A stretch of DNA of 33,414 bases from JACVRM01 sp046262315 (lineage in GTDB: Bacteria > Actinomycetota > Thermoleophilia > Gaiellales > Gaiellaceae), in the NCBI GenBank assembly GCA_046262315.1, contig JBHEMZ010000040.1, positions 1 through 33,414 of the forward strand. Reading direction: 5' to 3'. Of this stretch, positions 23,245-32,670 are shown piece by piece. The translations under genes and the position numbers were made by a program. The notes beneath the pieces are model-generated. The model was given only the letters and a program-made list of their open reading frames with translations. It did no database searches and had not been told where the DNA came from. Every line of letters starts with the position of its first letter. The stretch's first letter is position 1.

Positions 23245-23490
23245 ATGGCCAGACAGCAGACGCTCGTCCAGCTCACGGACGGCCTGTTGGCCGCTCTCGA
23301 CGAACGCGCCGCCCGCACGGGCCGCTCGCGGTCGGCTCTGATCCGCGACGCGATCGACCAGTACCTCGCCGCCGGAGACGCGGCCGCGGTCGACCGCGCG
23401 ATCGTCGAGGGCTACCGCCGGATGCCGCCCGCCGACGACGGCTGGGCGCGGGCGGGGTCGGACGAGTCGATCCGCCGCGAGCCCTGGTGA
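23245..23490 (+). CDS. Ribbon-helix-helix antitoxin (CopG/MetJ type)
   Basis: An 81-residue protein. The start could be ATG 23236, but ATG 23245 (MARQQTLVQLTDGLLAALDE) is favoured because a -10-like TAATAT overlaps the earlier codon and leaves the later one as a leaderless start. The N-terminus is a ribbon-helix-helix domain: a beta strand (TLVQL), helix A (LLAALDERAARTG) and helix B after the RSRSALIRDAIDQYL turn. The acidic, flexible C-terminus (PPADDGWARAGSDESIRREPW) is the usual toxin-neutralising tail. It should bind the toxin and repress its own promoter. The stop overlaps the toxin start as GTGA. Confidence 0.85.
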   Translation: MARQQTLVQLTDGLLAALDERAARTGRSRSALIRDAIDQYLAAGDAAAVDRAIVEGYRRMPPADDGWARAGSDESIRREPW

Positions 23491-23798
23491 ACCGGGGTGA
23501 AGTCTGGTGGGTCGAGCGGCCGGAGCTCGGCCGCCGGCCCCATCTCCTTCTGACGCGCCAGGCAGCGATCCCGGTGCTGAACGCTCTCCTCTGCGTCCCG
23601 GCAACCCGATCGCTGCGCGGAATCCCCACCGAGGTCCGCATCGGGCCCAAGGACGGCATGCCCGAGGAGTGCGCCCTGAGCCTCGACAACCTGACGGCGA
23701 TCGACCGCTCGTACTTCGTCGAGCGGATCTGCCGGCTCGGGCCCGAGCGCATGCACGACGTCTGCACGGCCCTCGCGCTCGCGAGCGGATGCGCGTAA
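23487..23798 (+). CDS. MazF/PemK-family toxin
   Basis: A 103-residue protein starting at GTG 23487, overlapping the antitoxin stop by four bases. Family features: N-terminal RGEVWWVERPELGRRPHLLL, the beta-barrel core with CVPATRSLRGIPTEV, then ECALSLDNLTAIDRSYF containing the conserved Ser/Thr-Asp region, and a C-terminal helix. MazF toxins are sequence-specific endoribonucleases that stop translation. Length is normal and no disruption is visible, so the pair is probably functional. It sits between the dihydropyrimidinase and mmsA genes. This may be chance insertion, or the module may help keep the catabolic region. Confidence 0.88.
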   Translation: MNRGEVWWVERPELGRRPHLLLTRQAAIPVLNALLCVPATRSLRGIPTEVRIGPKDGMPEECALSLDNLTAIDRSYFVERICRLGPERMHDVCTALALASGCA

Positions 23799-23833
23799 CG
23801 ACGCGCGAGCGCACGGAATGGGCGGGCTGACGC

Positions 23834-25363
<1,530 letters not shown>

Positions 25364-25380
25364 TGCTGCCTCCTCAGGCA

Positions 25381-26574
25381 CTAAGTACGGAGACTAGCGC
25401 GCACGATGCGACCGGAGCAGCGGACGACCGCGCCGCGCCGATCCGCTGCCCTGAGCCATGCCCGGACGGACGCGCACAGGTCGCGCGCGCCGCGTCGCTG
25501 AACGAGCGTGAGCGTGACGGCCGTCCTTGGGCCTCGTCCCCACACGTACGCCTCGCCTCCCGCCCAGGCAGCGGCGCGCCGCCGAGAGCCGGAGAGCGCG
25601 CGCGTCACCTTGCCGCCGGGTGCCTCGAAGAGCCAGAGCAGGTCCGCGGCGCCGACGGCGGTCCTGTCCAGCCGCTTCCAGCCGCGTCCCGGAGGCGGCG
25701 GGTCGGGTGGATCGACGTCTCGCTCGCGTGCGAGGTACCGCCCGGGGAAGAGGATCTGCGCCGTCGAAACCGGCGGCTTGCGGTAGGCGCGGTCGACGGC
25801 TTTCCAGCCGCCGCGCGCGAAGACACGGCACACGAACGCCAGCCCTTCGGTGTACGGGAATACTGAGCTCGCTTGGACGTAATAGGGAAGCTTGTCGAAC
25901 TCCTCGCCGGCCGCAAGCGAGGGGGCAAGACCGCTAAGCACGTCTCTGGCCGAGAGATGCTCCACGGCATAGGCCTCCGTGATGAGCATCGCGTCCCCCT
26001 CGACGAGCGCAAGGCCCGCGGCCGCTGCGTCCTCAAGCCCCTCTGGCGGTCGATCGGCCTCGAGGTAGGCGGGAAACTCCAGCGCCTGATCGGCGAGCGC
26101 ATGCTCGAGCTCGTGCGCGAGCGTGAGCCGCTCGACGCCGTTGAGACTCGCCTGAGCGTCCGAGAGGACGACGAGCTCCCCCTTCTTCGGGTCGTAAGAG
26201 CCCGCGACCTGGCTCGAGAGCGCCTTCCGCAAGAGCGCTCTGAGGTCGGTTCCCCTGGGGAGCGCGCCGAGCGCTATGAGTGCGCGCTCGTCGGCTTCGG
26301 CGGCCGCCGCTGGATAGCTGTTGAGCTCTGCTCTGATGCGCCTCGCGAGAGCCGCCTTTTGCAGGTAGCGGGGCTTCGGGAGGCTGCGGAAACGCAGCCG
26401 GCGCAGGCGCTCCACCTCCCGCGCGACTCCGCGGGCCGTCGAGCCGCCATCCTTTGAGGCGCCGGCCGCGACTGTGTCGACGCAGCGCGAGACCTGCTCG
26501 TCGTCTGCTGCGCACGATGCAAGCGCCGGCACCGTGGCGCCCAGCGCGAGAACGCACAGGAGACGACGCCGCAT
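25381..26574 (-). CDS. Putative zinc-dependent peptidase lipoprotein (HELEH)
   Basis: A 397-residue protein from ATG 26574. The signal peptide MRRRLLCVLALGATVPAL ends in lipobox ALASC, indicating a lipid-anchored extracytoplasmic protein. A zincin-type motif HELEH lies in RLTLAHELEHALADQ, with a likely third ligand or conserved Glu in ALVEGDAMLITEAY about 40 residues later. YDPKKGELVVLSD precedes it, as in several uncharacterised actinobacterial metalloprotease-like proteins. Substrate unknown. No transmembrane helix is seen after the lipobox. Its stop codon overlaps an alternative mmsA start by one base, so the two are probably co-transcribed although their biochemical link is obscure. Confidence 0.75.
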   Translation of the reverse strand: MRRRLLCVLALGATVPALASCAADDEQVSRCVDTVAAGASKDGGSTARGVAREVERLRRLRFRSLPKPRYLQKAALARRIRAELNSYPAAAAEADERALIALGALPRGTDLRALLRKALSSQVAGSYDPKKGELVVLSDAQASLNGVERLTLAHELEHALADQALEFPAYLEADRPPEGLEDAAAAGLALVEGDAMLITEAYAVEHLSARDVLSGLAPSLAAGEEFDKLPYYVQASSVFPYTEGLAFVCRVFARGGWKAVDRAYRKPPVSTAQILFPGRYLARERDVDPPDPPPPGRGWKRLDRTAVGAADLLWLFEAPGGKVTRALSGSRRRAAAWAGGEAYVWGRGPRTAVTLTLVQRRGARDLCASVRAWLRAADRRGAVVRCSGRIVRASLRT

Positions 26575-26706
26575 CGCGCCCGCACGCTAGTCGAAGCAGG
26601 CCCGCGGACAGGGGTGCGGATCTGCTGGAGGTCGTGGCGCAGACCCGCGTAGCAGGTCTGCGCTGGAGACCGGGCGAGCACAGCCAAGATCAACGGCTGC
26701 GTAACC

Positions 26707-26719
26707 GGGGTCAGACCCC
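26707..26719. repeat. GGGGTCAGACCCC palindromic element (REP-like)
   Basis: GGGGTC-A-GACCCC is a perfect hyphenated palindrome in the 235-bp gap before the aminotransferase. This motif is, from memory, a common dispersed intergenic element in many bacterial genomes. Only one copy is seen in this window. Confidence 0.45.
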
Positions 26720-26797
26720 CTATATCAGACGAACTGTCACGCCGTTGTGCCGCAAGTGTGCCAGCTTGCGCGGCGAGAGCGGTGCGGGCAACGGCTG

Positions 26798-26803
26798 TAA
26801 CAT
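26798..26803 (+). promoter_or_regulatory. Possible -10 for a leaderless aminotransferase mRNA
   Basis: TAACAT ends seven bases before ATG 26810, and there is no Shine-Dalgarno. This matches leaderless starts frequent in Actinomycetota. No convincing -35. Confidence 0.35.
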
Positions 26804-26809
26804 CGCCCT

Positions 26810-28162
26810 ATGGCCGTCGTCGGCGTCGATCCGCAGGCAGCTGAGCGGATCCGCGAGCTCGACAAGCGCTACGTCCTGCATTCTTGGTCAGTCCAGGACG
26901 CGATCGACCCACTGCCCGTCGCGGGCGCCGAGGGCCGCTACTTCTGGGACTACGAGGGCAAACGCTACCTCGACTTCGCCTCGCAGCTCGTCAACGTCTC
27001 GATCGGCCACCAGCACCCGAAGGTGGTCGCCGCCATCAAGGAGCAGGCCGACCTGCTCTGCACAATCGGCCCGGGCGTCGCGCACGAGGCTCGCTCGGAG
27101 CTCGCGCGCCTGCTCGCGGAGGTGACGCCCGGCGACCTGACCATGTCCTTCTTCACGAACGGCGGCGCGGAGGCGAACGAGAACGCGATCAAGCTGGCAC
27201 GCTGGTACACGGGCCGCCAGAAGGTGATCGCCCGCTACCGCTCCTACCACGGCGCGACCGGCGGCGCGATCACGCTGACCGGCGACCCGCGCCGCTGGCC
27301 CGCCGAGCCCGGTATACCCGGCGTCGTGCGCATGCTCGACCCCTACACCTACCGCTGCCCCGCCGGCCATCCCGACCCCTGCCCGGTCTGCTCGGGCGGG
27401 CCGCACCTCGAGGAGATCCTCTCCTACGAGGGGCCGGACACGGTCGCCGCTGTGATCATGGAGACGATCGTCGGCACCAACGGAATCATCGTGCCGCCGG
27501 AGGGTTACTTGCGGTCGATCCGCGAGGTCTGCGACCGGCACGGAATCGTGCTGATCTTCGACGAGGTGATGGCCGGTTTCGGCCGCACCGGCCGCTGGTT
27601 CGCTTGCGAGCACTGGGACGTCGTGCCGGACATCCTCACGCTTGCCAAGGGCATCAATTCGGGCTACATCCCGCTCGGCGCGATGGTGATCTCCGAGCGG
27701 ATCGCCGACTGGGTGCGCGACAAGTACTTCGCCGGCGGCCTGACCTACTCCGGCCACGTGCTCGCCTGCGCCTCGGCGGTCGCGTCGATCGAGGCCTTCC
27801 GCGAGGAGCGCATCGTCGAGAACGCGGCCGCGATGGGCGACTACCTCGCGACCGAGCTGCCGCGGCTCGCCGAGCGCCACCCGTCGATCGGCGACACCCG
27901 CGGCCGAGGACTCTTCTGGGGCCTCGAACTCGTCCGGAACCGCGAGACCCGCGAGCCGCTCGTGCCGTTCAACGCAAGTGGAGAGGCGGCCGCGCCTGTC
28001 GCGGCGCTCGCGAAGGCGGCCATGGGGCGCGGTCTCCACCTGTTCGCGCACTGGAACGTGGTGATGATCACGCCGCCACTGACGATCACGCGCGAGGAGC
28101 TCGACGAGGGCCTCGGCGTGCTCGACGAGGTGCTCGCGCTCGCAGACGAGCACGCCGCCTGA
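26810..28162 (+). CDS. Class III (omega) aminotransferase, beta-alanine/taurine:pyruvate type
   Basis: A 450-residue PLP enzyme from ATG 26810. The PLP lysine is K280 (DILTLAKGINSGYIPLG), with D251 in IFDEVMAGFGRTG binding the pyridine nitrogen and FFTNGGAEANENAIKLAR (115-131) binding the phosphate. Residues 183-199 include Cys183, His187, Cys191 and Cys194 (RCPAGHPDPCPVCSGGPH), a possible metal-binding insertion seen in part of this family. In context the likely reaction is beta-alanine plus pyruvate (or 2-oxoglutarate) to malonate semialdehyde, feeding the MmsA dehydrogenase encoded nearby. Taurine:pyruvate or aspartate-family assignments are possible from sequence alone. The gene has its own promoter region and is not in an operon. 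Confidence 0.9.
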   Translation: MAVVGVDPQAAERIRELDKRYVLHSWSVQDAIDPLPVAGAEGRYFWDYEGKRYLDFASQLVNVSIGHQHPKVVAAIKEQADLLCTIGPGVAHEARSELARLLAEVTPGDLTMSFFTNGGAEANENAIKLARWYTGRQKVIARYRSYHGATGGAITLTGDPRRWPAEPGIPGVVRMLDPYTYRCPAGHPDPCPVCSGGPHLEEILSYEGPDTVAAVIMETIVGTNGIIVPPEGYLRSIREVCDRHGIVLIFDEVMAGFGRTGRWFACEHWDVVPDILTLAKGINSGYIPLGAMVISERIADWVRDKYFAGGLTYSGHVLACASAVASIEAFREERIVENAAAMGDYLATELPRLAERHPSIGDTRGRGLFWGLELVRNRETREPLVPFNASGEAAAPVAALAKAAMGRGLHLFAHWNVVMITPPLTITREELDEGLGVLDEVLALADEHAA

Positions 28163-28276
28163 CGGCAGCCGGGACTCGTAGCCACTCGGTTACGCCCCGT
28201 TAACCACTCGGAAGACCATGCGCCGAGCCGGTGCGTGGAGGGTGCGCGCGTCCGCAACCAGTCAGGGGAGGAACGC

Positions 28277-28842
28277 ATGAGGCGCACCAAACGAGTCTTG
28301 ACGGCTGCTGCCCTCGCCCTCGTCGTCGCGACCGCGGCCGGAGCCGCCGTCGCACCGATCAAGAAATACGCCGTCGGGATCGCCGGCGGCTACGAGACGA
28401 AGCGGCTGCTCTCGGTCGGCGACACGGTGCCGGAGACGAGCAATCCCGCGAAGGCCTTCAAGATGGTGGGCATCCCGGACGGGCTCGGTGCGCGCACGCA
28501 AACCCGAACGGGACGAAGACGCTCTACATGAACCACGAGCTCGCGGGCGCGACCCTTTCCGAGCCGGTCGTGGGTGAGCCGCTGAACCGCGGGGCGTTCG
28601 TCTCGAAGCTCGTGCTCGGCTCGACCGGGGCTTTCCTGTCGGGCGAGCGGGCGTACGACACCGTCTACAACGAGAACGTCCTCGTCGGCCCCGCAGCGGC
28701 GGTAGGGAACACGACGCGCGCGTTCTCGCGCTTCTGCTCGGGCTCGCTGGCAGGCCCGGACGAGGGGTTCGACCGCTACATCTACCTCACGAACGAGGAA
28801 GAGGGCACACCCGCCTCTACGTTTGACGGCCTCGGCGGCCAT
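28277..28842 (+). pseudogene. PhoX/DUF839-like phosphatase family, N-terminal part, frameshifted and truncated
   Basis: ATG 28277, after GGGGAGG, starts a signal peptide (MRRTKRVLTAAALALVVATA) and a secreted domain (YETKRLLSVGDTVPETS, then MVGIPDGLGA). At GTGCGCGCAC (28488-28497) two extra bases in a GC run shift the frame; the next frame continues the family sequence (HANPNGTKTLYMNHELAGAT, GAFVSKLVLGSTGAFLSG, EGFDRYIYLTNEEEGTPAST, FDGLGG). Homology ends near 28842, where sequence from the far end of the same kind of gene begins in the opposite orientation. PhoX/DUF839 proteins are calcium-dependent secreted phosphatases or relatives. The central and terminal parts are missing, so the gene is dead. 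Confidence 0.78.
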
Positions 28843-29048
28843 CACTGCCCGACTCTCGGACGTGCCGTCCTCCTGGATCATCAGGTAGTCGTCGCTCACG
28901 TCGATGTTGTCCGGGCTAAGGGTAGTGTCGCCGCCGCTTCTGATCACCTGGTCGGCGTTGTGGACGACCGTCAGCTTCGCCACATCGTCCTCGGTGTTAC
29001 GCAGCAGCGCGCCGCGGTCGTACGGAAGCTCCGACGCGATCTGCGTCG
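28843..29048 (-). pseudogene. PhoX/DUF839-like distal fragment, inverted
   Basis: On the minus strand the sequence LRNTEDDVAKLTVVHNADQV, then LSPDNIDVSDDYLMIQEDGT and SESRAVMAA matches the later part of the PhoX/DUF839 family as I recall it (DN(I/V)D...LM(I/V)QEDGT...RPVMA). It meets the plus-strand N-terminal fragment tail to tail at GGCGGCCAT, a microhomology present in both natural sequences. In the minus direction the open frame begins in a GTGA overlap with the stop of the amino-acid permease, which is probably coincidental. It has no signal sequence or complete domain. Confidence 0.7.
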
Positions 29049-29735
29049 TCACGCGAGCCGTCGCTCGAGGTACGCGGCCAGCCGGGTGAGCGGAAACGAG
29101 ATGATGAAGAAGACCACCATTACGGCGCCGTAGATCTCGATGGCGTGGATCTCGCCGAGGCCGGCCGGCGGCGCGGCGGTGAGGCGCTCGACCGACCGCT
29201 CAGCCGTCTCGAGGATGTCCGCAGCACCGATTACCTGGGCAAGCGTGGTGTTCTGGATGATCCCGACCAGCAGGCTGACGAGGGGCGGTAGCAGCCGGCG
29301 GAGCGACTGCGGCAGGATTACGAATGCGTGGCGCCCGACCCAGCCGAAGCCGAGCGCCGAAGCGGCCTCGTGCTGCTCGCGCGGGATCGACTCCACGGCT
29401 CCGCGCGTCGCCTCGGCGATCTGGGCGCTACCCCACAGCGAGAGGCCGAGCGCCGCGGCGGTATACGGGTCGAACTCGAGTCGCCGGTCGACAGCCGGCA
29501 AGACGAGGTAGATGACGAAGATGGTCACGATGAGCGGCAGTCCGCGCCAGAGCTCGATGTAGAAGCGGATCAGCGCCCGCGAGGGCAGGAAGCGGATAGT
29601 GAGCAGTGTTCCGAGCAGCATCCCGATCAGGCAACTTGCAGGGACCGCGATCACCGCGATCCGCAGCGTGCCGGGGACGCCGACCTCCCACATGTAGCGG
29701 GCCACGGGATCGACCCATTCCGGAAAACCCGGCAT
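29049..29735 (-). CDS. Polar amino acid ABC transporter permease (second)
   Basis: A 228-residue HisM/GlnP-family membrane subunit from ATG 29735, directly abutting the stop of the preceding permease (TAAATG). Typical features: VGVPGTLRIAVIAVPASCLIG, FYIELWRGLPLIVTIFVIYL, and the coupling loop EAASALGFGWVGRHAFVILPQS, followed by PPLVSLLVGIIQNTTLAQVIG. It forms the translocation pore with the permease at 29736 for an amino acid or related solute captured by the RTX-binding protein. Last intact gene of a four-gene minus-strand operon. The wreck of a PhoX-like gene follows immediately. Confidence 0.95.
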   Translation of the reverse strand: MPGFPEWVDPVARYMWEVGVPGTLRIAVIAVPASCLIGMLLGTLLTIRFLPSRALIRFYIELWRGLPLIVTIFVIYLVLPAVDRRLEFDPYTAAALGLSLWGSAQIAEATRGAVESIPREQHEAASALGFGWVGRHAFVILPQSLRRLLPPLVSLLVGIIQNTTLAQVIGAADILETAERSVERLTAAPPAGLGEIHAIEIYGAVMVVFFIISFPLTRLAAYLERRLA

Positions 29736-30410
29736 TTAGTGCCGCTCCGGTAGTGCGAGGTGGGACTCGAGCAGCCGGATCAACGCCGAGAGGATCCAGA
29801 CGATGACCAGGTACGTGACGCCGAGCACGAAGAACGTCTCGGTCGTCTGGAGCGTGTCCGAGTTGATCTGGTACGCCGTAAAGGTCAGCTCGGCGAACGC
29901 GATCACGTACAGCAGCGAGGTGTTCTTCAGCACCGCGATGTACGTGTTGATCGACGCCGGGAGCGCGATCCGGCCGCCGATCGGGAGGGTGATGTTGAGA
30001 AACGTGCGTAGGCGGCTGAAGCCGAGCGCGAGGCCCGCCTCGCGGTAGCGGTATGGGACGGCCAGGAAACCGGCGCGGAAGTTCTCCGTGTTGAAGGCCC
30101 CGCCCCAGATCATTAGCGACAGCCACGCGACCGTGAAGACGTCGAGGAGGATTCCGAGCTGAGCCAGCCCGCTGTAGATCATGAAGATCTGGACGAGGAT
30201 CGGCGTGTTGCGGATTACCTCGACGTAGACGGCGGCGATCTGGCTGATCACCGGGATGCGGTGCGCGCGTGCTGCGCCGAGCACCGCTCCGATCACAACC
30301 ACTCCGGCGATCGCGATCCCCGCCACCTCGAGCGTGCGGCCGAGCGCGTCGGCGAGCTCGTCCCAGTTCTCTTCGAGGTAGGCCCTCAGCTCGAAGGTGA
30401 TCGCGAGCAC
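29736..30410 (-). CDS. Polar amino acid ABC transporter permease (first)
   Basis: A 224-residue membrane subunit starting at GTG 30410. Family hallmarks are the N-terminal LGRTLEVAGIAIAGVVVIG helix, the periplasmic-edge motif YVEVIRNTPILVQIFMIYSG, and the coupling loop REAGLALGFSRLRTFLNITLP followed by INTYIAVLKNTSLLYVIAFAE. It pairs with the permease immediately downstream. A strong 13-bp hairpin separates it from the upstream binding-protein gene, probably to lower permease mRNA relative to the binding protein, the stoichiometry such importers need. Confidence 0.95.
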   Translation of the reverse strand: MLAITFELRAYLEENWDELADALGRTLEVAGIAIAGVVVIGAVLGAARAHRIPVISQIAAVYVEVIRNTPILVQIFMIYSGLAQLGILLDVFTVAWLSLMIWGGAFNTENFRAGFLAVPYRYREAGLALGFSRLRTFLNITLPIGGRIALPASINTYIAVLKNTSLLYVIAFAELTFTAYQINSDTLQTTETFFVLGVTYLVIVWILSALIRLLESHLALPERH

Positions 30411-30427
30411 AGGCGTGCGGAAGTCTC

Positions 30428-30458
30428 AGGAGCGGCCGCGCCACGCGCGGCCGCTCCT
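30428..30458 (-). terminator. Perfect 13-bp intercistronic hairpin
   Basis: AGGAGCGGCCGCG (30428-30440) pairs perfectly with 30446-30458 across five bases, between the binding-protein stop (30485) and the permease start (30410). It is probably a partial terminator or 3'-end stabiliser within the operon. Confidence 0.7.
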
Positions 30459-30484
30459 ATGTAGTTCTGATCCGGGGTTCGACG

Positions 30485-31741
30485 CTACGGGCAAACGGTC
30501 TCGAGGCTCGGAAGGCTCGGGTCCCGGTACGCCAACTTATTGTTGGGGCGGGGGATGTTGTTCGCGAACGCGGGCACGAAGCGCGCAGCGATGTTGTTGC
30601 GCAGGATCTCCATCAAGCGGTCCTGTTTGCGCATGATCTCGAGCCGGGAGTCGACCCATGCCTTCATCTGCGTGTCGCCCTGGCGAATTCCGATCCCGTA
30701 CGGCCCCTCGAGGAACGTGTCGGTCGTCAGCTTGAACGCTCGCTCGGAGGCGGCGATCGGCGCCATTCCGGTGTCGTCCCACATCACGGCGTCGGCCCTA
30801 CCCTGCTTCAGCGCGAGGAACGCGTTGGTGAAGCTGTCGAAGGTCAGCACCGTCGTGGTGGGGAAGCAGCGCGCCATCCACCGGGAGTAGACCGACCCGC
30901 TCGTCGTCGAGACGCTCTTGCCTCTGATGTCGTTGAGCCGCTGGATCGGCCCGTCGTTCGGCACGAGCAGCTTCCCGGCCGCCTTGAAGTACGGGGTTGA
31001 GAAGTCGATCCGCGTGTCGCGGTCGGTCGTGTACGTGAACGTCGAGATGACGATGTCGACGCGTCCGGTGGTGAGCAGAGGCTCCCGGGCGGGCGTCGGC
31101 GCACACTCGTAGGTGACCTTGGTCTTGTTGCCGAACGCAAAGGATGCGAACCAATGAGCGATCTCGACGTCGAAGCCGGCGTTGTTCCCCTTGATGTCGA
31201 TGTACCCGAAGGGCGGCACGTCGCACTTCACGCCGATGATCCAGCGCCCGCGCTCGCGCACCTCGGCCGGGAGCCGCGGGAGCTTCGCCGCGGCCGCGGC
31301 CCCTACGTACCGGATGTTCCTGACGCTGAGGATGCGATCGGTTCGGTCAGCGACTGCGCGATCTCGGCCCGCGCCCCCCGAGATCCGGTCGACCTTCTTG
31401 TCAGCGGCGAAGAAGGCGTCGTTGCCGGCACCACCGGTCATCAGGTCGTTTCCGGCACCACCGACCAGGACGTCGTTGCCGGCGCCGCCGACGAGCGTGT
31501 CGTTCCCGCCGAGCCCGCGGATCGTGTCGTTTCCGCCGAGCCCGCAGATCACGTCTGCACGGCGGGTGCCCCTGAGCACGTTGTTTCGGTTCGTGCCCCT
31601 GATCGTGCATTGCGCAAGCGGCGCGGCGGGCGCCTTCGCTTCAGGAGCGTTGGCGTTGCCTGTCGGCGCTGCGGACCCCAAAGCGGCGACGGCTGCCGCG
31701 GTGACTGCAGCGGCCGCGCCGAAGACGATTAATCGTCTCAT
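30485..31741 (-). CDS. Amino acid-type substrate-binding protein fused to an N-terminal RTX calcium-binding array
   Basis: A 418-residue secreted protein from ATG 31741, directly abutting the ATPase stop (TGAATG). Residues 1-24 are a signal peptide. Residues about 46-135 are RTX/hemolysin-type repeats: CTIRGTNRNNVLRGTRRADV, then five perfect nonapeptide units at 67-111 (GLGGNDTIR, GLGGNDTLV, GGAGNDVLV, GGAGNDLMT, GGAGNDAFF) and a partial GGAGRDRAV. Such units bind Ca2+ in a beta roll. From about residue 168 a family-3 solute-binding domain follows: GVKCDVPPFGYIDIKGNNAG, FDVEIAHWFA, DIVISTFTYTTDRDTRIDFS, and ADAVMWDDTGMAPIA. Normal binding proteins of this family lack RTX repeats. The fusion is continuous in one frame and suggests calcium-dependent folding or surface retention. 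Confidence 0.93.
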   Translation of the reverse strand: MRRLIVFGAAAAVTAAAVAALGSAAPTGNANAPEAKAPAAPLAQCTIRGTNRNNVLRGTRRADVICGLGGNDTIRGLGGNDTLVGGAGNDVLVGGAGNDLMTGGAGNDAFFAADKKVDRISGGAGRDRAVADRTDRILSVRNIRYVGAAAAAKLPRLPAEVRERGRWIIGVKCDVPPFGYIDIKGNNAGFDVEIAHWFASFAFGNKTKVTYECAPTPAREPLLTTGRVDIVISTFTYTTDRDTRIDFSTPYFKAAGKLLVPNDGPIQRLNDIRGKSVSTTSGSVYSRWMARCFPTTTVLTFDSFTNAFLALKQGRADAVMWDDTGMAPIAASERAFKLTTDTFLEGPYGIGIRQGDTQMKAWVDSRLEIMRKQDRLMEILRNNIAARFVPAFANNIPRPNNKLAYRDPSLPSLETVCP

Positions 31742-32590
31742 TCAGCTTTCTCCTTCCTCGGTGACTTCGAGCTCATGGACCTCCTCGATGTCGAGCTCTT
31801 CCAGCGAGTGCGCAAGCTGGAGGGAGCGGCGCAGGAACCGCCGCGTCCGTTCCTCCTGCGGACGATCGAGCACGTCCGCGGGTCGGCCTTGCTCGACGAT
31901 CCGCCCTTCGTCGATGAAGATTACGTGGTCGCCGACCTCTCGCGCGAACTGCATCTCGTGGGTGACTACGAGCATCGTCATCCCCGAGCGGGCGAGGTCG
32001 CGCATCACGATGAGCACCTCGCCCACGAGCTCCGGGTCGAGCGCCGACGTCACCTCGTCGAAGAGCATGACGTGCGGCTCCATCATCAGCGCCCGCGCGA
32101 TTGCGACACGCTGCTGCTGACCACCCGACAGCTGGTGCGGATAGTGCTGGGCCTTCTCGGCGAGACCGACCCGGCCGAGCAGTTCGTGGGCGCGCTGCTC
32201 GGCTTCCGCACGCTTCATCCTGCGAATCCGGCGGGCGGCCAGCGTCAGGTTATCGATCGCCTTCAGGTGCGGGAAGAGGTTGAACTGCTGGAACACGATG
32301 CCGATGCGCTGGCGAACGGCCGAGACGTCGGCGCCCTTGCGTGTGATCTCCTGACCTTCGAAGAAGACGCGCCCCGAGTCGACCGGCTCGAGCAGGTTCA
32401 CGCAGCGGAGCAACGTGCTCTTGCCACTACCGCTCGCACCGATGATCACCAGTACCTGACCGGCGGGGACTTCGAGGTCGATTCCGGCCAGCACGACGTT
32501 GTCGCCGAAGCTCTTGTGCACTTCTTCGAGCCTCACGACGGGCGTCGTGACGCGATCGAGCTGGGCTGCGGTCTGCGGCTGGGCGGCCAC
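31742..32590 (-). CDS. Polar amino acid ABC transporter ATPase (GlnQ/HisP type)
   Basis: A 282-residue ATPase, first gene of the minus-strand amino acid operon. GTG 32590 is the longest start; a second GTG 13 codons in (VTTPVVRLEEVHKSFG) is nearer to the usual family N-terminus, and neither has a strong Shine-Dalgarno. Walker A IIGASGSGKST, Q loop IVFQQFNLFPH, signature LSGGQQQRVAIARAL, Walker B VMLFDEVTSALDPE and switch His in LVVTHEMQFARE are intact. The C-terminus (EELDIEEVHELEVTEEGES) is an acidic extension longer than in GlnQ. The stop abuts the binding-protein start (TGAATG), giving the order ATPase, RTX-binding protein, permease, permease. Confidence 0.95.
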   Translation of the reverse strand: MAAQPQTAAQLDRVTTPVVRLEEVHKSFGDNVVLAGIDLEVPAGQVLVIIGASGSGKSTLLRCVNLLEPVDSGRVFFEGQEITRKGADVSAVRQRIGIVFQQFNLFPHLKAIDNLTLAARRIRRMKRAEAEQRAHELLGRVGLAEKAQHYPHQLSGGQQQRVAIARALMMEPHVMLFDEVTSALDPELVGEVLIVMRDLARSGMTMLVVTHEMQFAREVGDHVIFIDEGRIVEQGRPADVLDRPQEERTRRFLRRSLQLAHSLEELDIEEVHELEVTEEGES

Positions 32591-32670
32591 CGGGAGCCAT
32601 GAAACGAGACAAACACCGCGAAGTCAAGGCCGGGATGAGCTCCGCGCCCCCGCCGCTGGCCGCCTGTGCC

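Noticed and set aside
28390..29052. A 220-residue intact minus-strand gene translationally coupled to the permease
   Set aside because: Only the first roughly 65 residues have family similarity. The rest is antisense to the PhoX-like N-terminal fragment, so it is a chimeric open frame.
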